Assembly: GCF_964340395.1 (NCBI RefSeq) | Contig: NC_135564.1 | Location: 11,922,391-11,986,390 of the forward strand | Reading direction: 5' to 3' | DNA from: Glandiceps talaboti | Taxonomy: Eukaryota; Hemichordata; Enteropneusta; Spengelidae | DNA: 64,000 nucleotides | Shown: positions 1-12,300 of the stretch, in pieces | How the letters are laid out: each line of letters begins with the position of its first letter | How positions within the stretch are numbered: position 1 is the first letter of the stretch | Position numbers and translations under genes: made by a program | The notes under the pieces: generated by a model | Told to the model about the DNA's origin: nothing | Databases searched by the model: none | What the model saw: only the letters and a program-made list of their open reading frames with translations

Positions 1-184
1 TCATCAAAGAAGAAGTGTTCATGTTTCTTTCCCATGTTTGTCTGAAATAAATGGCATGAACTGTTTGATGACGTCAGAATACTGTAATAATAAACTAGTT
101 TCTGAAGTGCTATACACATACAGTTTCGACTTGTTCCAAACCCCTGTGCAATTGCCGTACCACATGAACAGATCAATGTTGATT

Positions 185-270
185 TAATATATGAATGAAC
201 GAACGAACGAACGAACGAACAAATGAATGAATGAATGAATGAATGAATGAATGAATGAATGAATGAATGA
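185..270. repeat. (GAAC)n/(GAAT)n microsatellite
   Basis: Tetranucleotide run that switches from GAAC to GAAT units. No gene is nearby; bases 1-380 otherwise show nothing recognisable. Confidence 0.95.
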
Positions 271-379
271 AAAGTTTTGTCTGGTTTCAAGTTTTAAAAG
301 AATTGCAAAAACAAATTAAAAAAAATGACTGTGTAACCTGAAAGGTTTATCTTTGAATGATAGAGTTACGGGGTTTACA

Positions 380-510
380 TTTACGACCAACATCGTCGTA
401 AACAACATCCTATTTTACGGCACCGTCCAAGACTCCTGACCAGTTTGATTTTTCGATATGCCACGGAAGAAAAATTACAATGTAGCTCTGGTTTGCGAGA
501 ATGCAAAGAC
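380..510 (+). repeat. Dispersed repeat copy 1 (related to 46520-46625)
   Basis: The words CATCGTCGTAAACAACATCC, TTTACGGCACCGTCCAAGAC and CTGGTTTGCGAGAATG recur in the same order, with changes, at 46531-46625. They also occur in two halves flanking the element at 925-2676. The family is unknown. Confidence 0.6.
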
Positions 511-547
511 GTATCCTTAAAGTTTTATCCTCTTTACGAAACTGAAC

Positions 548-856
548 TTGAACGACGCCTTATTTTCACATTATATGGCTTCAAACAAATGCAACTCAGA
601 AATAAATATACCTCTACGGCCAAACATTGTAGTAAAACCGTTCCTTTACGATACCGTCCGAAACGCATTATTTATTGCGCTAGTGGACAAATACATTCTG
701 CGGCTGGATTGCGAGGATGCATATCCTGTCTTCGGCGTTGACGTACTACTCAGATACGAGAACTATGATGAAAGAGTTAAAACTGAAGATTTTAGTCTAA
801 AGAATCTCGAAAAAGGCTATTTTAATCGTCTATCTACAACGGAATATTGTTTGTAA
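548..856 (+). other. Unrecognised 102-codon reading frame
   Basis: An open frame from ATG to TAA in a stretch with somewhat higher GC than its flanks. The peptide (for example DKYILRLDCEDAYPVFGVDV) looks protein-like in composition, but I recognise no family. It lies just after a copy of a dispersed repeat (about 380-510), so it may belong to that repeat rather than to a host gene. No splice context or neighbour supports it. Confidence 0.15.
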
Positions 857-924
857 ATTATACACAGCAACAAAATTACAAGTTGGGGAAAACAGGATTA
901 CTGTATCTCGTAAACCACAGCCTC

Positions 925-2676
925 TGTAAGGGCTAGGGGCGAGATCAAATTAATGTAGGATAAAAACTAAATTCTTTTAGTTAGACTTCAAACACCCCCC
1001 CCCCCCCTCTCATTCCCTTCTAAATTGGCCAAAATTGAAAATGTTTCAGACAGCACAATCGGTATGTAGTATGTAGTGCTATGAATACAAAGCCAGTATG
1101 TAGTAGCATGTAGTGCTATGAATACAAAGCCAGTATGTAGTAGCATGTAGTGCTATGAATACAAAGCCAGTATGTAGTAGCATGTAGTGCTATGAATACA
1201 AAGCCAGTATGTAGTGCTATGAATACAAAGCCAGTATGTAGTAGCATGTAGTGCTATGAATACAAAGCCAGTATGTAGTAGTATGTTGTGCTATGAATAC
1301 AAAGCCAGTATGTTGTGGTATGTAGTGCTATGAATACAAAGCCAGTATGTAGTAGTATGTAGTGCTATGAATACAAAGCCAGTATGTTGTAGTATGTTGT
1401 GCTATGAATACAAAGCCAGTATGTTGTGGTATGTAGTGCTATGAATACAAAGCCAGTATGTAGTAGTATGTAGTGCTATGAATACAAAGCCAGTATGTAG
1501 TGCTATGAATACAAAGCCAGTATGTAGTAGTATGTAGTGCTATGAATACAAAGCCAGTATGTAGTGGTATGTAGTGCTATGAATACAAAGCCAGTATGTA
1601 GTAGTATGTAGTGCTATGAATACAAAGCCAGTATGTAGTAGTATGTAGTGCTATGAATACAAAGCCAGTATGTAGTGGTATGTTGTGCTATGAATACAAA
1701 GCCAGTATGTTGTGGTATGTAGTGCTATGAATACAAAGCCAGTATGTAGTAGTATGTAGTGCTATGAATACAAAGCCAGTATGTAGTAGTATGTAGTGCT
1801 ATGAATACAAAGCCAGTATGTAGTAGTATGTAGTGCTATGAATACAAAGCCAGTATGTAGTAGTATGTAGTGCTATGAATACAAAGCCAGTATGTAGTAG
1901 TATGTAGTGCTATGAATACAAAGCCAGTATGTTGTGGTATGTAGTGCTATGAATACAAAGCCAGTATGTAGTAGTATGTAGTGCTATGAATATAAAGCCA
2001 GTATGTAGTAGTATGTAGTGCTATGAATATAAAGCCAGTATGTAGTAGTATGTAGTGCTATGAATACAAAGCCAGTATGTAGTGGTATGTTGTGCTATGA
2101 ATACAAGCCAGTATGTTGTGGTATGTAGTGCTATGAATACAAAGCCAGTATGTAGTAGTATGTAGTGCTATGAATACAAAGCCAGTATGTAGTAGTATGT
2201 AGTGCTATGAATACAAAGCCAGTATGTAGTAGTATGTAGTGCTATGAATACAAAGCCAGTATGTAGTAGTATGTAGTGCTATGAATACAAAGCCAGTATG
2301 TAGTAGTATGTAGTGCTATGAATACAAAGCCAGTATGTAGTGCTATGAATACAAAGCCAGTATGTAGTAGTATGTAGTGCTATGAATATAAAGCCAGGAT
2401 GTAGTAGCATGTAGTGCTGTGCCAGTATGTAGTGAGCAAAAACTTCATTTTTTGAAGATTTACTGTATTTTAGTACCACGCATTACTATAGCAAACATTA
2501 TTCTATTTCTCAGTTTGACATTTTTATAAATATTTGAATTTTTAGGGATACGAAACAGATTCATTAAAAGTATATAAAAATCGTTTTTGCAGGATGAGAC
2601 TCACCCCCCCCCCCCCCCCCTCACCCTTGTAATATTTAGTTTGTTTATCCTTCATTGATCTCGCCCCTTACAGCAC
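925..2676. mobile_element. Inverted-repeat DNA element swollen by a minisatellite
   Basis: The left end (CTGTAAGGG...GGGGCGAGATCAA...TAGGATAAAAACTAAA, about 925-978) matches the reverse complement of the right end (CTGTAAGGGGCGAGATCAA...AGGATAAACAAACTAAA, about 2634-2676). These are imperfect terminal inverted repeats of about 40-45 bp. Inside are poly-C runs at both ends, the satellite array at 1060-2433, and a right-hand body shared with the element at 57089-57520. No transposase frame is present, so it is a non-autonomous, MITE-like element. It interrupts another dispersed repeat. Confidence 0.75.
1060..2433. repeat. 37-bp minisatellite, about 37 copies
   Basis: The unit reads TATGTAGTAGTATGTAGTGC then TATGAATACAAAGCCAG (37 bp), with shorter variants of about 27 bp. 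I count about 37 GAATACAAAGCC or GAATATAAAGCC cores. Variant units (GTTGTGG, GTAGCAT, AATATAAAG) recur in blocks, which indicates multi-unit duplications. The array lies inside an inverted-repeat element. Confidence 0.97.
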
Positions 2677-5600
2677 AGTCCAAGACGTTCAATATTTCGC
2701 AGTGTCCCTGAAAAAATATCACCTCTGATTTACAAGAATAGATTACTGTATAAACCCATCTACTCACATCCTGGGTTTCGACTGTTCATGTCAGGTCGGC
2801 AGCAACACTTTCCTGTTACACAACCAACCACAAACAAAACAATCACATAAAATTTATCACATGTATTATACACCAGTACATGGTGATTTCTTTATTGCCT
2901 CAAATATATTCTTTTCAATAAATTACACATAACTATCAAGCAATAATACAATATAGATTTTTACATCTAAACACAAGAGCAATGTAAAAATCAAATCTTG
3001 ACATTTTTCTGAGCCTTAGTGTGTGGTCTATCAAGCATTTAACAACTCTTCAACAAAATATAAAATTTTTGAAATAAAAACATTTCTCATGAAGTTTTGT
3101 CGCGTTTAAGTTTATGATTACAGCTATTCTGACGTAACATTGGCATTGAAACTCCTACATTTTACTGAAACAAGTGACTGTATTAAAAACAAGTATATGA
3201 AGAAGATGAAACTCTTAAAAGTTCAGAAAGATTTCAAGCCTCATGGTCTTGTATGTTTTGTAGTGTTTGGAAGGACAATGCTGCCACCACATAATGTCAC
3301 AACAATCTGATGTCATACTGATATTGAAATACTTAAATTGATGTTATTCCCACTACTTTTCTTCATTCAGTCAAGGAAAATGTGAGTGACCTAAGGGGCC
3401 TTGTCACCACAAGTCGATGACACACAATGACAATACCCTTAGGTTACTCGTATTCCTAGCTGAATGAAGAAATGTGTTGGGAATAATTTCTAGTAAATAT
3501 TATAATCATTAATATAATTGTACCTGTGCAAGCTTAATTTATGAAATATTTTGGGGTCATTTTCATGATTTTGGGAGAACCAGTGATGTCGACATGTAAT
3601 ATCATACTGTAGAATAGATGGGTATGAATCCTGTATTTTTGTTTAATGTGTACAATCTGGCTTACACATGGTATACATAGTCTGAACTGTTGATTGGTCC
3701 TAATGTACATACACATGTCTTAACTACCTGTGGATCACTCATGAAATTGGACACAATCACAGGATCCCAGGTGTATGTGTGTGTGTGTGTGTGTGTGATA
3801 TGAAATAGGACACACTTTAACACTGAGCTGTAAAACTAACACTGAATATGAATATTGTGAACTGGTCCTCATGGGATTTGTACAGTTAAGATGAATTTGT
3901 GAGTGATGTCCTTTATCATATAACACAATTTTTTACCTGTGGAAATTAATGAAAATTCAGACTAATTTTTGCTTTTAGTACATGTGAATTGATTACTGCT
4001 ATCAACTTATTTACCATTTTGAGCGATAAAATAGACAATTTGGTAACTTATCAAAGAAGCTCTAATTCACTTGACAAGTGTTTTGCCATTTTAGGGATTT
4101 CCTGCAAGGGTTTATAGGAAAACACCTGGGATGACGTCATAAATATGTTTATCTATCTTGATGAACACAAAAAGAGTGCTATTTTATCACACTTAATCTT
4201 AAGAGTGATAGCAGCAATCAATACGTTGGCAGACGAGACTCTTTCTTTTAAAAAAACTACATGTAATGTAACCATAGAGACACTAAAACAATAACTTCAT
4301 TTCAGAAGCAAATTTGGCATTTTTCGGTTTATCTTATATACACTCTGCAGAAGAAATTTAATCTGCCATTATTTCACATTGCTGTTATGTTAATTTTCGA
4401 CAAGTTTGATGCCTAAAGCATTATTTGGGAAATTCATTCAATTCAATGTACTGGGAAAAAAATGGTTGGTAGAATCAAATAAATAACTAAAGATGGAAAT
4501 CAGAAATGAGTTGATTGGTAATAAGTACTTCAAAATATTTTACAATACAAAACAAATGGGTAAAAAACATCACACAACTGGCCTTATGAAAATATTACAC
4601 AGCTGACATTATAGCATGATACATTGCAACAGACTGATAAATGTCACGGTAAAAAAGGTTTGTTATTGTACATACAAAAACAAACATTTCACACATTTTT
4701 TTAAGCTTTTTACACGCTATTGAGTTACAAACTGGGACTTGGTATACGTTGTTTCACATTGGTTTTTCAAGTAGGACGCCATGATAAAATTGTTTAACAA
4801 ATTAAAAAATCCAAAATTAATATCCAATCGTTATCCATATGACCACTTTAATATTAGTTAGACCATCTCTATTTGAAATATCATGGAACTTGAGTTTTTA
4901 CATGGTACAGTGTTTTTGCTACGGTTGGTTCTCTTGATTTATTTCTACACTTGCAATGATAACTCTAAGCATACCTAATATTATATTTGAAAATCACCTG
5001 CTAACATTAAAATGACAAAGTTATTGGTCCTTTCAAGTATGCTTATGACAATTCGGTCTAGGTACCTATCACTGGTACTATCTCCAGGCAGTTGTACACT
5101 TGTAATAAATTTCTCATAACCATTCACTGGTATTGAAAATTATACATTGGCAGAAGCAAGTTCAAAGTAGCTACCATCTTCATCAGCTGCTCTCAATCAG
5201 CTGGATAGTGTTGTCAGGTGGAGATTATAAATGTGCCTTATTGATAACAGAAATAAATACATATGGCAACAAAACCATGGCAATATGATAAATTATGAAA
5301 CATGAATGAGAATCACACCTCAGATGAGTAAATTCCATCATAAATTTATTCCATCATAAAGTCTAAATTCTTGTTTACCTTAGTCTAGTTAGAGGACTTG
5401 GCAGGCAAACAGCTAATGCAAAGCAAAATTCATGTGTAGAGATACTTGGGTTTGTTTATTCTATTTTTTTGGTTCTTGTGATTTGTGGTTGTTAAGCTGT
5501 CAGAATGGGTTTAACAGAATTGGTTGAAATTGTGACCAAGGTTTTAAAATCCTAAATATGTATATTTGACATGACAAACAACAGACCCTGTATTAGTGGA

Positions 5601-6364
5601 CAAATGAACAATGGACACTGTATTGTGTATATATGCCACTAGTTATAAATGGCTATAGAGAACTTCATTAAAGTGGTGTACTCAGGGTACATGCATAAGC
5701 ACGTCTGCTGTTTTCTGTACCTGTACTTGTGAGCAAAAGCGCATCAGAAAATACCATAACCACAATTAAGTGCAAAAACCCTCAGTATCCACACTGACAC
5801 CGAGCATGGAACTCTTGTTATTATTACATATATCCATTCAAAGCAGCATACTTTGTGAAGATATACCTGTGTGATCAAGCGATTTTATGTACATTGAACA
5901 ATTATGAATTTATTTGGATACATGTATGCGATCATGTTGTAAACTCACACAACATTGCAAATACAACTACTAAGAGTCATCAGTGATACGTGACAAATAA
6001 ACCATGAAAGGTGGTAGATTCCTATTTCAAGGTCTATGGGTTGCCACATCAAGTTAACATATACTAGTATAATGTCGACAACTTGGGTGTACTGTGTGAA
6101 ATAACTACATTTGTGTGATGATCGAATACAAGGCTCTGATCTATAAATCTTCTAATGATCTCTTTGGATAGGATGATGTCCTCTCTTCATCCTTGACCCA
6201 AGAAAACTTGCTAACAACACTTGTCTCTGTAACTAAGACTCTAAGATTGCAAAATCTGGGACTGAAAAGACAGATTGCAGCAAAATTGATAACTTGTTTC
6301 AATGTATTTACATTTATAAATAAAGTTAAAAAATAGTTAAAAACAACAATAATTATCTAGAAAA
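2677..6364 (-). other. Candidate NAB 3' UTR and downstream flank
   Basis: About 3.7 kb of AT-rich DNA follows the NAB stop. No protein-coding exon is recognisable on either strand. A minus-strand AATAAA (plus TTTATT near 2891) could end a long 3' UTR, but closer signals also exist. The only structured item is the palindromic element at 3343-3487; a (TG)n run lies at 3775-3797 and a chance CRE octamer at 4132-4139. Confidence 0.3.
3343..3487. mobile_element. Palindromic MITE, family shared with 57636-57775
   Basis: The left arm (TTATTCCCA...TTTCTTCATTCAG...GAGTGACCTAAGGG, 3344-3397) is the inverted copy of the right arm (3434-3487), with a short centre of about 35 bp. The arms match at roughly three quarters of positions. 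There is no coding capacity. Confidence 0.7.
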
Positions 6365-9300
6365 CTAATAGCGAACTTGAGCCTGTTCTTTGACAGGATT
6401 CGGCTCGGGACTAGTCTTTGACCGTAATTTCAAGATGGCATTTATAGTATTTTGTGCAGCTTTGTCAGCTGCTGACTCTGTGTTTATTTCATCGCCGCTA
6501 TGTTCTCTATCTTGGTACTCTGTATTTGAGGTATTCTGTGCCCTTTTACTGGCTGTTGTCTCTGTGTGTATTTCCCCATCACTCTGCTCATCGTCACCTT
6601 CATCGCTTGCGTCATCATCAACTTCGCCGGGTTCTTGTTTGACCTTGACTGTCCCCTTGGCACCACCCCTCTGCTGTAGTTCTTGGTACTCATCTCCAAA
6701 TGCAAGTGCATGTTGTTGTACAAGTCTCAGACCCTCATCAAACAAAGTGTGCTGCATCAGGATTTTCTGTGTTGGAGGCAAATTCTTTTTTGGTGGCCGA
6801 GGAAAAGTTGGCAAGTCTGGAACATTTGGGAGATTATTTTCTCTGTCAGGTTGTTGACTGATTTCTGTTGTTGGTTCATGGCGTGGTGATGACGCAGTAC
6901 TAGATGGTTGTGGACTCTGATCTAAGTTGGAATCTGTACACATGGCAAGAAATGAAAGTATGTTTACAATACATATAATCTACATTGACATAGCACAGAT
7001 CGTTCACACAGGTGATTTCGACTAACATTCCTAAGCAGATGCTTTGCCCTGTGCTAACAGTTTGTATTCAAACCAGGTGATGGAGAATTACAACTCAACT
7101 GGTTTTGAAGGTGCCAGAAAATCTTCTCCTTATAACATTTATAAATTTTCTCACTGACTCTTTAAAACCACAGCATGCAGCAGGATGCAATCCATAAGAA
7201 AACTTCATGTAAAGTATTTTTAAGCTTCTGAGTATTGTGCATTCAATGTGTGCATTTGTGTATGATGTATGCAGCTGTATGCTGTGACCTTGTGTATCTG
7301 TGAGTGATTTTACGTTAGTTTGATAGTGTGTTAAAGAGAAGACTCTTGGCACCTTCAAAAATAGACAGTAAGTGTGAGCACCACTTATAAAATGACGTTC
7401 TGATTACAGGCATCTCTAAATAAGAACTGTAATTGTTGTAAGGTTGTAACTTTTCATACAATGACCAAAAATGTTCATCAGTTGTAATAAGTAGATCAAA
7501 TGACTTCCATTAGTCATAACGCACATTCAAGCAGTTTAAAGTTTTTTAGCATTGAGCTTCCGATCTGTCTTGGTCGATGATCCTTATCAGAATGACGAAT
7601 TCCCTAGCCAGAACTGACCACTAGGTGGCAGTATAATCTGTCTTGGTTGACGATCCTTATCAGAATGACGAATTCCCTAGTTACAACTGACCACTAGGTG
7701 GCGGTATAATCTGTCTTGGTTGACGATCCTTATCAGAATGACAGATGGAAAGCTCAATGTTAAAAAAAAAACTTTGAATTGCTAGACATGCGCATTATAA
7801 CTCATGTAAATCTCTTGGTGCAATGGTTTACCAACACAGGTAAATCTCATAGTAACTCATGTATGAGTTCTACTAAAATCACATACATGTACAAAATATA
7901 GTATGATATCAATCATACCTGCATTGTCTTGATTTTCATCAATAGAACTACCACCACCATCATCTCTATCTCTATCCAGGAATCCATTGTCATTCTCTGC
8001 CGACAGTCGTGCTTTGGCTACATAGTATCTGTCATAATGATACAAAGCAAAGAAGTTACTTAAAACCTGGGTTATTTTTCACAGCATCTGTACATAAATA
8101 TCAAAGTTTTACGCTATTTATTAATGCTTGTTATACAATGTAATATATTCATAGCATAAATGCATATACACTAGAGCTAATTAACAGTAAAGTTTTGCAC
8201 TTTCTGAAACATACTATAATGGTTGATATAAGGCACTATTTCTACTAGTGTATTGCAACAGTTTCAAATAAACAATGAGTAATAATTGCCATTATGGAAG
8301 GGGATGGAGAAGGGGGGAGGAGGCAGTGGGGCTGACATACCTGAGACAATATGGCCTAGCAATATTCTTTTTGCTTAACATATTTCATGCCACTTGTTTG
8401 TCAACAGAAAACAGTTAAGGATATTGATCTCCAGTTAAGGATATTGATCTCCATGGCAACAAGTGACCTCCATGGCAATGATTACATATGGTAAGAATGA
8501 GTTTGGACACAAAGATAAGATGCTTGAAGATTTTGTTTCCCATTCTCTTAAGTTCCTTTCTTCTTTAATGGCCACCACTTTGAAGGGCTTCCACCACGAC
8601 AAATCAAAAACACCTAACACTGAGCATACTATATTAACCAGTACTGACCTATCAGATCGTCTCTGTCTCTTGATCAGATCTGTTTGTTCGGTCATCAAAA
8701 CGAGTTGTTGAGTTGTTAATTTTTCCAACTCTATCTGTAGATCGTATACTCTCTGTAGATTATCTTTAGTACGAGCTTCTTCAATCTTATCTTTGATTGC
8801 TTCCTGTTGGTATTTGATGACCTTCAAGGCTTCCTGAATCTCATTCATTCTTTCCTAGTGATAGATACAACAGAGATACATACAGACATGATAAACTAAT
8901 ACATTCTGATCAACGAAGTCATTCATTTATTTACAAAATGTAGACAGGTATCCTTTCAGTGATTGAATAGCTACCCACCAAGACATCAAAGGTAAAATAC
9001 ACGTGAACTGTACACAAAAGTCAACATTGTAAAAAAGAAAGGCCTGGGCGCTTGCCCGTGTGAGGGCGCAAACCCGAGGAATTACGGTATATGTTCTTTA
9101 CATATATTTGTAAGTGTATTAACAGACACACTTTACCATTATGGCTTTAGAACTATGGTCAAACAAGCCATCGAAGATGACACAGCCCCCGCAGTGGATG
9201 TTTGAGACTTAAAGTCCTAGCCCCCCAAAAAAATAAAGTGTGTTTTGGTGGGGACAAAGAAAACAGTATTGCTTTTGCAAATTGCCATGATTTGTCAATT

Positions 9301-12300
9301 GGATGATAATAATGTGTAACTGGTACAGAATCACTAATGATTTTACAATCATTATCACTGTGCTGATAACTTGTTTGTGAAACAGTTCTTTGTAATTTGT
9401 CTGATTTACACACCTGTGTCATGCTATGGACTCTATATGTAGCTATCTCACAAGTGTTTTTGTGAGTTAATGTTTGTTGTTTTGTTGAATATATCTGTAC
9501 CTTTTTTAAATGAGGTTTTGTGACATTAATTTTAAGTACACATGACAAAGGTTGTGAAACAGTTCTTTGTAATTGGTCTGTTTTACACACCTGTGGCATG
9601 CTTTTGACGCTACATGAAGCTGTTTCACTGGTATATTGTGTTAATGTGTCTTGCTCTGTTGAATACATTTGTACTTCCTTTAAATCAGGGTTCGCGACAT
9701 TAATTTTACGCGCACATGATCTTTCTGTTTTTGAGAATTTTTTTTTATTATCAACTTTAAGTGTTTGTTTCGTCTTATGTATATACTTTTCTTCAGTTGT
9801 ACATGTTATGATGGCAGATGAACATATCCCATAATGTGCTGTAAGGTTAAAGGAATCACTTGGACTATTTGTTGTATAGACTTGTGTAGGAGTAATTTCA
9901 AAAGCCACACTTGCAAGAGAATCCTCAGTCAATATTGATGTTAGTTGTCTTAAATGGGTACAGAGATCATGTATTGTCTTGAAAATGATAAGAACTGCAT
10001 GTCCATCAGGCATTGAATAACCTTGATCATTTCTGCTATGAGGATCGAACAAGTGGAACTGGTCATCTTGAGTAAATAATGCCATACCATAGTCTTTCAC
10101 TATAAGAATACACTGGGATGAAATTTCTAGAGCACTCTCAAATACACTCTCCATTTTATGAAATTCAATATCAGTGGTAGGAGTAAATTGTTGGATCCTG
10201 TACTGGTTTACAAGCATACAGACACAACAAAGGCACACACCTTGCACAACAGACATAAATACAATAACATAGTTCTCAGAACCCGAGAACACTCTTCAGT
10301 TGAGGAGGTTAAAGTAGGATTTGGGCACCGTCCCAAATTAACTGCTGGTCTGAACATAGACCACTAGAGAACTAGAGAACACAAAGAGAACAAAAGCAAA
10401 GACAACAACCAAAATCTAATAAAACACATGTGATAGGACAGTACATACATAAAATAAAAGACAGGTGATAGGACAGTACATACATAAAATAAAAGACAGG
10501 TGATAGGACAGTACATACATTATTAGAAACTTGTCCTAGAACTCACTACAATATAAGTTGTACCAAGGATACAAACACTTGAAAGAACTAGAAATAGAAA
10601 GTTCAATTGTCTTAGTTTATATTTCAAATTACTGACTAGGTATTAGCAATAAAACAATCATGGGAATGTGTGTCCAACAATACAGGCAGTCTGTAGGAAG
10701 TTTTTATTCTGTGCACTACATGATCAATGTAAAATTAACAAAGATATTGTCCTTCTGCTGCGCTTGTATTCTTCACCTTTACTTGTATTATAATTATTAC
10801 ACCAGGATGTTGCTCCTGCTTGGAGGTGATATAGAAACAAACCCAGGTCCTCCAACACCAAAACAGACTTGCCCTGGTAAATTTGCAATTATTGGTAGTA
10901 TACATCAAGGTTCACCCCAATTTTTGATTACTGAATCTGGTGCATGTCATTCATAAAAATTAATTGAAAACAATTCATTTCCCTTTATTTCTCTAAAATT
11001 TGATATCCTTTTAATTTTCATGAATGGAAAATGATTTTTCATCCAAATTTGCCGGAAATACGTACATTTTTAATGTGACGAATTTGGGCTAAGAATAACC
11101 GAATACGTTCAGTGCAAATGTGCAGTAACAAACATGGCTGCCACATTGGAGCTACCTCGTGGTACTACGATCGCGATTCACATCCAAACGTGATCATTTA
11201 GGACATAAATTTTACCATGGAACCGTACCGGAGTAGTTATTTCTAAAGAACATGTATACATTTTAGGATTTTGTTCGTATTTATCGATACAATGCGAAAA
11301 TTGCCGTGACATCGTACATCGTATGCGTACTGTATTACGTATACGGGAAGGCTTGGAAATTACCGGCTTGATATACCCGGCCATAGAAACTACCAACATA
11401 CCGTCTTCTACTTTACGACGGTACTACATTTACTGTTTTTGTTTCGGCTACCATTGTTATAATCAAGGCGATAAATAAGTTCATAAATGATGATAGACGC
11501 AGTGTCGCTGTTCACTTCCTTCATTAACGGCATTGAATAGAATCTCTTGAAGACGTTCACATCAAAACAAAGGGGCGCTGAACGCAAACAGAGGGGCGGT
11601 CCATGAAAACAGAGGGGCGGTGCGCCCCTCAAAAAACCCTCGTGGAGAACACTGATAATGTAGGGTTAAACTTACAACGGAATCTACTGTATCGTGGAGA
11701 ATGGAAGAAATTTTGTGCGAGCACTACAATTCATGAATGAAATCTAAAGCACATACGTCATCAGCCTCTTTTTGGATGATAACGTTGGCGATCTTGCACA
11801 ATATTCTCAGATTTGGATTCACACTATTAGACATATTCATATATTAGACGAATTGGATAGGGACCAAATAATTCTCAAAAAGTACAATAAACCGTTTTCC
11901 GGCCATATTTGATGATTTTGATAAACAAATATGCATACTTGCGCTTACAACTTTCATTCAAAAGCTTTATTTACACACATACCATTTACCACAAATGTAC
12001 AATTATGATTGGCACAGCATGAAATGCATTGTATGTAATGAAGTGTGCACTAGTTTTCATACAGGTACAAAGCGCATTGACAATAAAGATTAATAATTAT
12101 CCAAAGCACATTGACAATAAAGAATAATAATTCTCCTTACCTTTTATCGATGCAGATATAAAAAACAAAAGTCACTCTTACAAACATCCGAATCTAATCT
12201 GAATTTGAATTCGATAATCTAAATTTGAATTCGATGATTGCAATTCTGAACCCATGTTCATACACATGTACAATTTACTCTACAAATTATTGTTACAGAC

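Larger units (their letters stand above)
9159..10956. mobile_element. Broken element with 2A-like peptide and tegument-protease-like domain (fossil)
   Basis: Two parts lie on opposite strands inside a NAB intron. The plus part (10660-10956) encodes GGDIETNPGP, a canonical 2A ribosome-skipping motif, followed by GSIHQGSPQF, which resembles the opening of the herpesvirus-tegument-protease-like (C76-like) domain. The minus part (9159-10292, 377 codons) encodes ILIVKDYGMALFTQDDQFHL then FDPHSRNDQGYSMPDGHAVL, which resembles the Asp-His half of the same domain, followed by two tandem 58-residue repeats. The two halves of one domain facing each other show that the element is rearranged and broken. 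2A peptides are known in CR1-type retroelements and some gene families of marine invertebrates; which element this came from is unclear. Confidence 0.5.

Noticed and set aside
445-741. 98-codon plus-strand frame
   Set aside because: Starts inside a dispersed repeat and overlaps another frame; composition not protein-like.
1060-2433. CRISPR-like regular array
   Set aside because: Units are contiguous with no unique spacers, and the DNA is animal; it is a minisatellite.
6390-6857. 155-codon plus-strand frame
   Set aside because: Exact antisense of the last NAB coding exon; Ser/Cys-rich composition of a shadow frame.
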